Position numbers and translations under genes: made by a program
DNA from: Stratiolaelaps scimitus
Lineage: Eukaryota > Arthropoda > Arachnida > Mesostigmata > Laelapidae
Reading direction: 5' to 3'
Length of the DNA: 64,000 nt
Assembly: GCA_019614645.1 (NCBI GenBank)
Contig: JABWDB010000009.1
Location: 9,405,501 to 9,469,500 of the forward strand
The notes under the pieces: generated by a model
What the model was told of the DNA's origin: nothing
The model's database searches: none
The model's input: only the letters and a program-made list of their open reading frames with translations
Part shown: in pieces, positions 63,463-64,000 of the stretch
How positions within the stretch are numbered: the stretch's first letter is position 1
Layout of the letters: each line of letters begins with the position of its first letter

Positions 63463-64000
63463 GGCCGTTTTTTGAGCTTTCCAATCGTAGTTTTTTTATA
63501 AGATAGCGTAATTTACGAAAATTGAATGACCACCTATTCAGTAGACCTACGCTTCTTGCAGCCGTCCCAAAGATTGTCCCAATATACAGTTATATAGTCA
63601 GCACGCTAACTTAAATTCTATCTCTACCTCCTAATGTCACCTTTCCATATATGTTTTCTCTCTGTTTTATAATGTATATATATATATGTTTTGTGACAAA
63701 ATAGATTTTTTCTGACGAATATTAATCAATAAATATGAAGTGAACGATGATTTTGTCCATACTTACATCGATTTGTGAAGTTCTCTATTTGATATGGCGT
63801 CCTCCGGATTCTGCAGTCCTTTCATATATCCTATCTACATAACCCTTATATACTATATCCCTACGATGTATTTATCTTACGTTGATTTTAGCAATCGTCC
63901 ATGTATATGGAAAGTTGGCCTCGTTTACGTTAACAACCATATATATATTGTGTTTGTAACTGTAGAAGTGATCTTTTTTTCTCATTGCATTAGACTCATT
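63463..64000. other. Intergenic tail, no gene seen
   Basis: A/T-rich sequence with an (AT)n run near 63676-63688 and no supportable frame up to the window edge. Confidence 0.6.

Noticed and set aside
1..64000. CRISPR arrays, operons, prokaryotic or viral cassettes
   Set aside because: No regularly spaced direct repeats; all genes are spliced eukaryotic genes of known animal families or an animal-type zinc-finger gene.

Overview
This window is nuclear DNA of an animal, most likely an arthropod. Genes are split by short GT-AG introns (mostly 200-700 bp, a few of 2-3 kb), there are eukaryotic tRNA genes with AGC and GAA anticodons, AATAAA signals, many (AT)n microsatellites and an internally deleted mariner copy. 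The protein sequences look arthropod, and the gene spacing and style would suit a mite or other chelicerate. That placement is an impression, not a demonstrated fact.

Layout. 1-4.7 kb: no gene that I can support. 4.7-10.3 kb (+): a complete 12-exon IK/RED spliceosomal gene, every exon joined in phase (613 aa). 10.3-25.4 kb: a long stretch without a supportable gene; its last part (about 22.8-25.3 kb) is visibly richer in G and C. 25.4-30.4 kb (+): ornithine decarboxylase, with a probable non-coding first exon, a ~3 kb first intron holding trinucleotide repeats, and two coding exons. 30.4-37.6 kb: non-coding, with a degenerate 823-bp mariner. 37.7-38.7 kb (-): cytosolic malate dehydrogenase in one exon. 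38.7-43.5 kb: two perfect hairpins and a tRNA-Phe. 43.6-45.0 kb (+): Hedgehog acyltransferase (HHAT/rasp) in one coding exon. 46.0-46.8 kb (-): ribosomal protein S28 in two exons, convergent with HHAT. 47.4-51.0 kb (+): a TRIC cation channel (TMEM38) in five coding exons, divergent from RPS28. 52.3-52.5 kb (+): a terminal exon that would encode a C-terminal membrane helix, parent transcript unresolved. 53.9-60.9 kb (+): a nine-zinc-finger C2H2 transcription factor in ten exons. 61-64 kb: an 80-bp (AT)n tract, a SINE-like repeat and a tRNA-Ala.

The genes are ordinary single-copy housekeeping or developmental genes and do not form one pathway. The recurring structural themes are divergent and convergent neighbours (RPS28/TMEM38 and HHAT/RPS28), a mix of exon-rich genes with others that are intronless in their coding part, and a small dispersed repeat family with at least three copies here. 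The items that most merit follow-up are the orphan transmembrane terminal exon after TMEM38, the uncharacterised N-terminal half of the zinc-finger protein, the dispersed repeat family and the two perfect hairpins. I see no CRISPR, virus-like, toxin or operon-type system.
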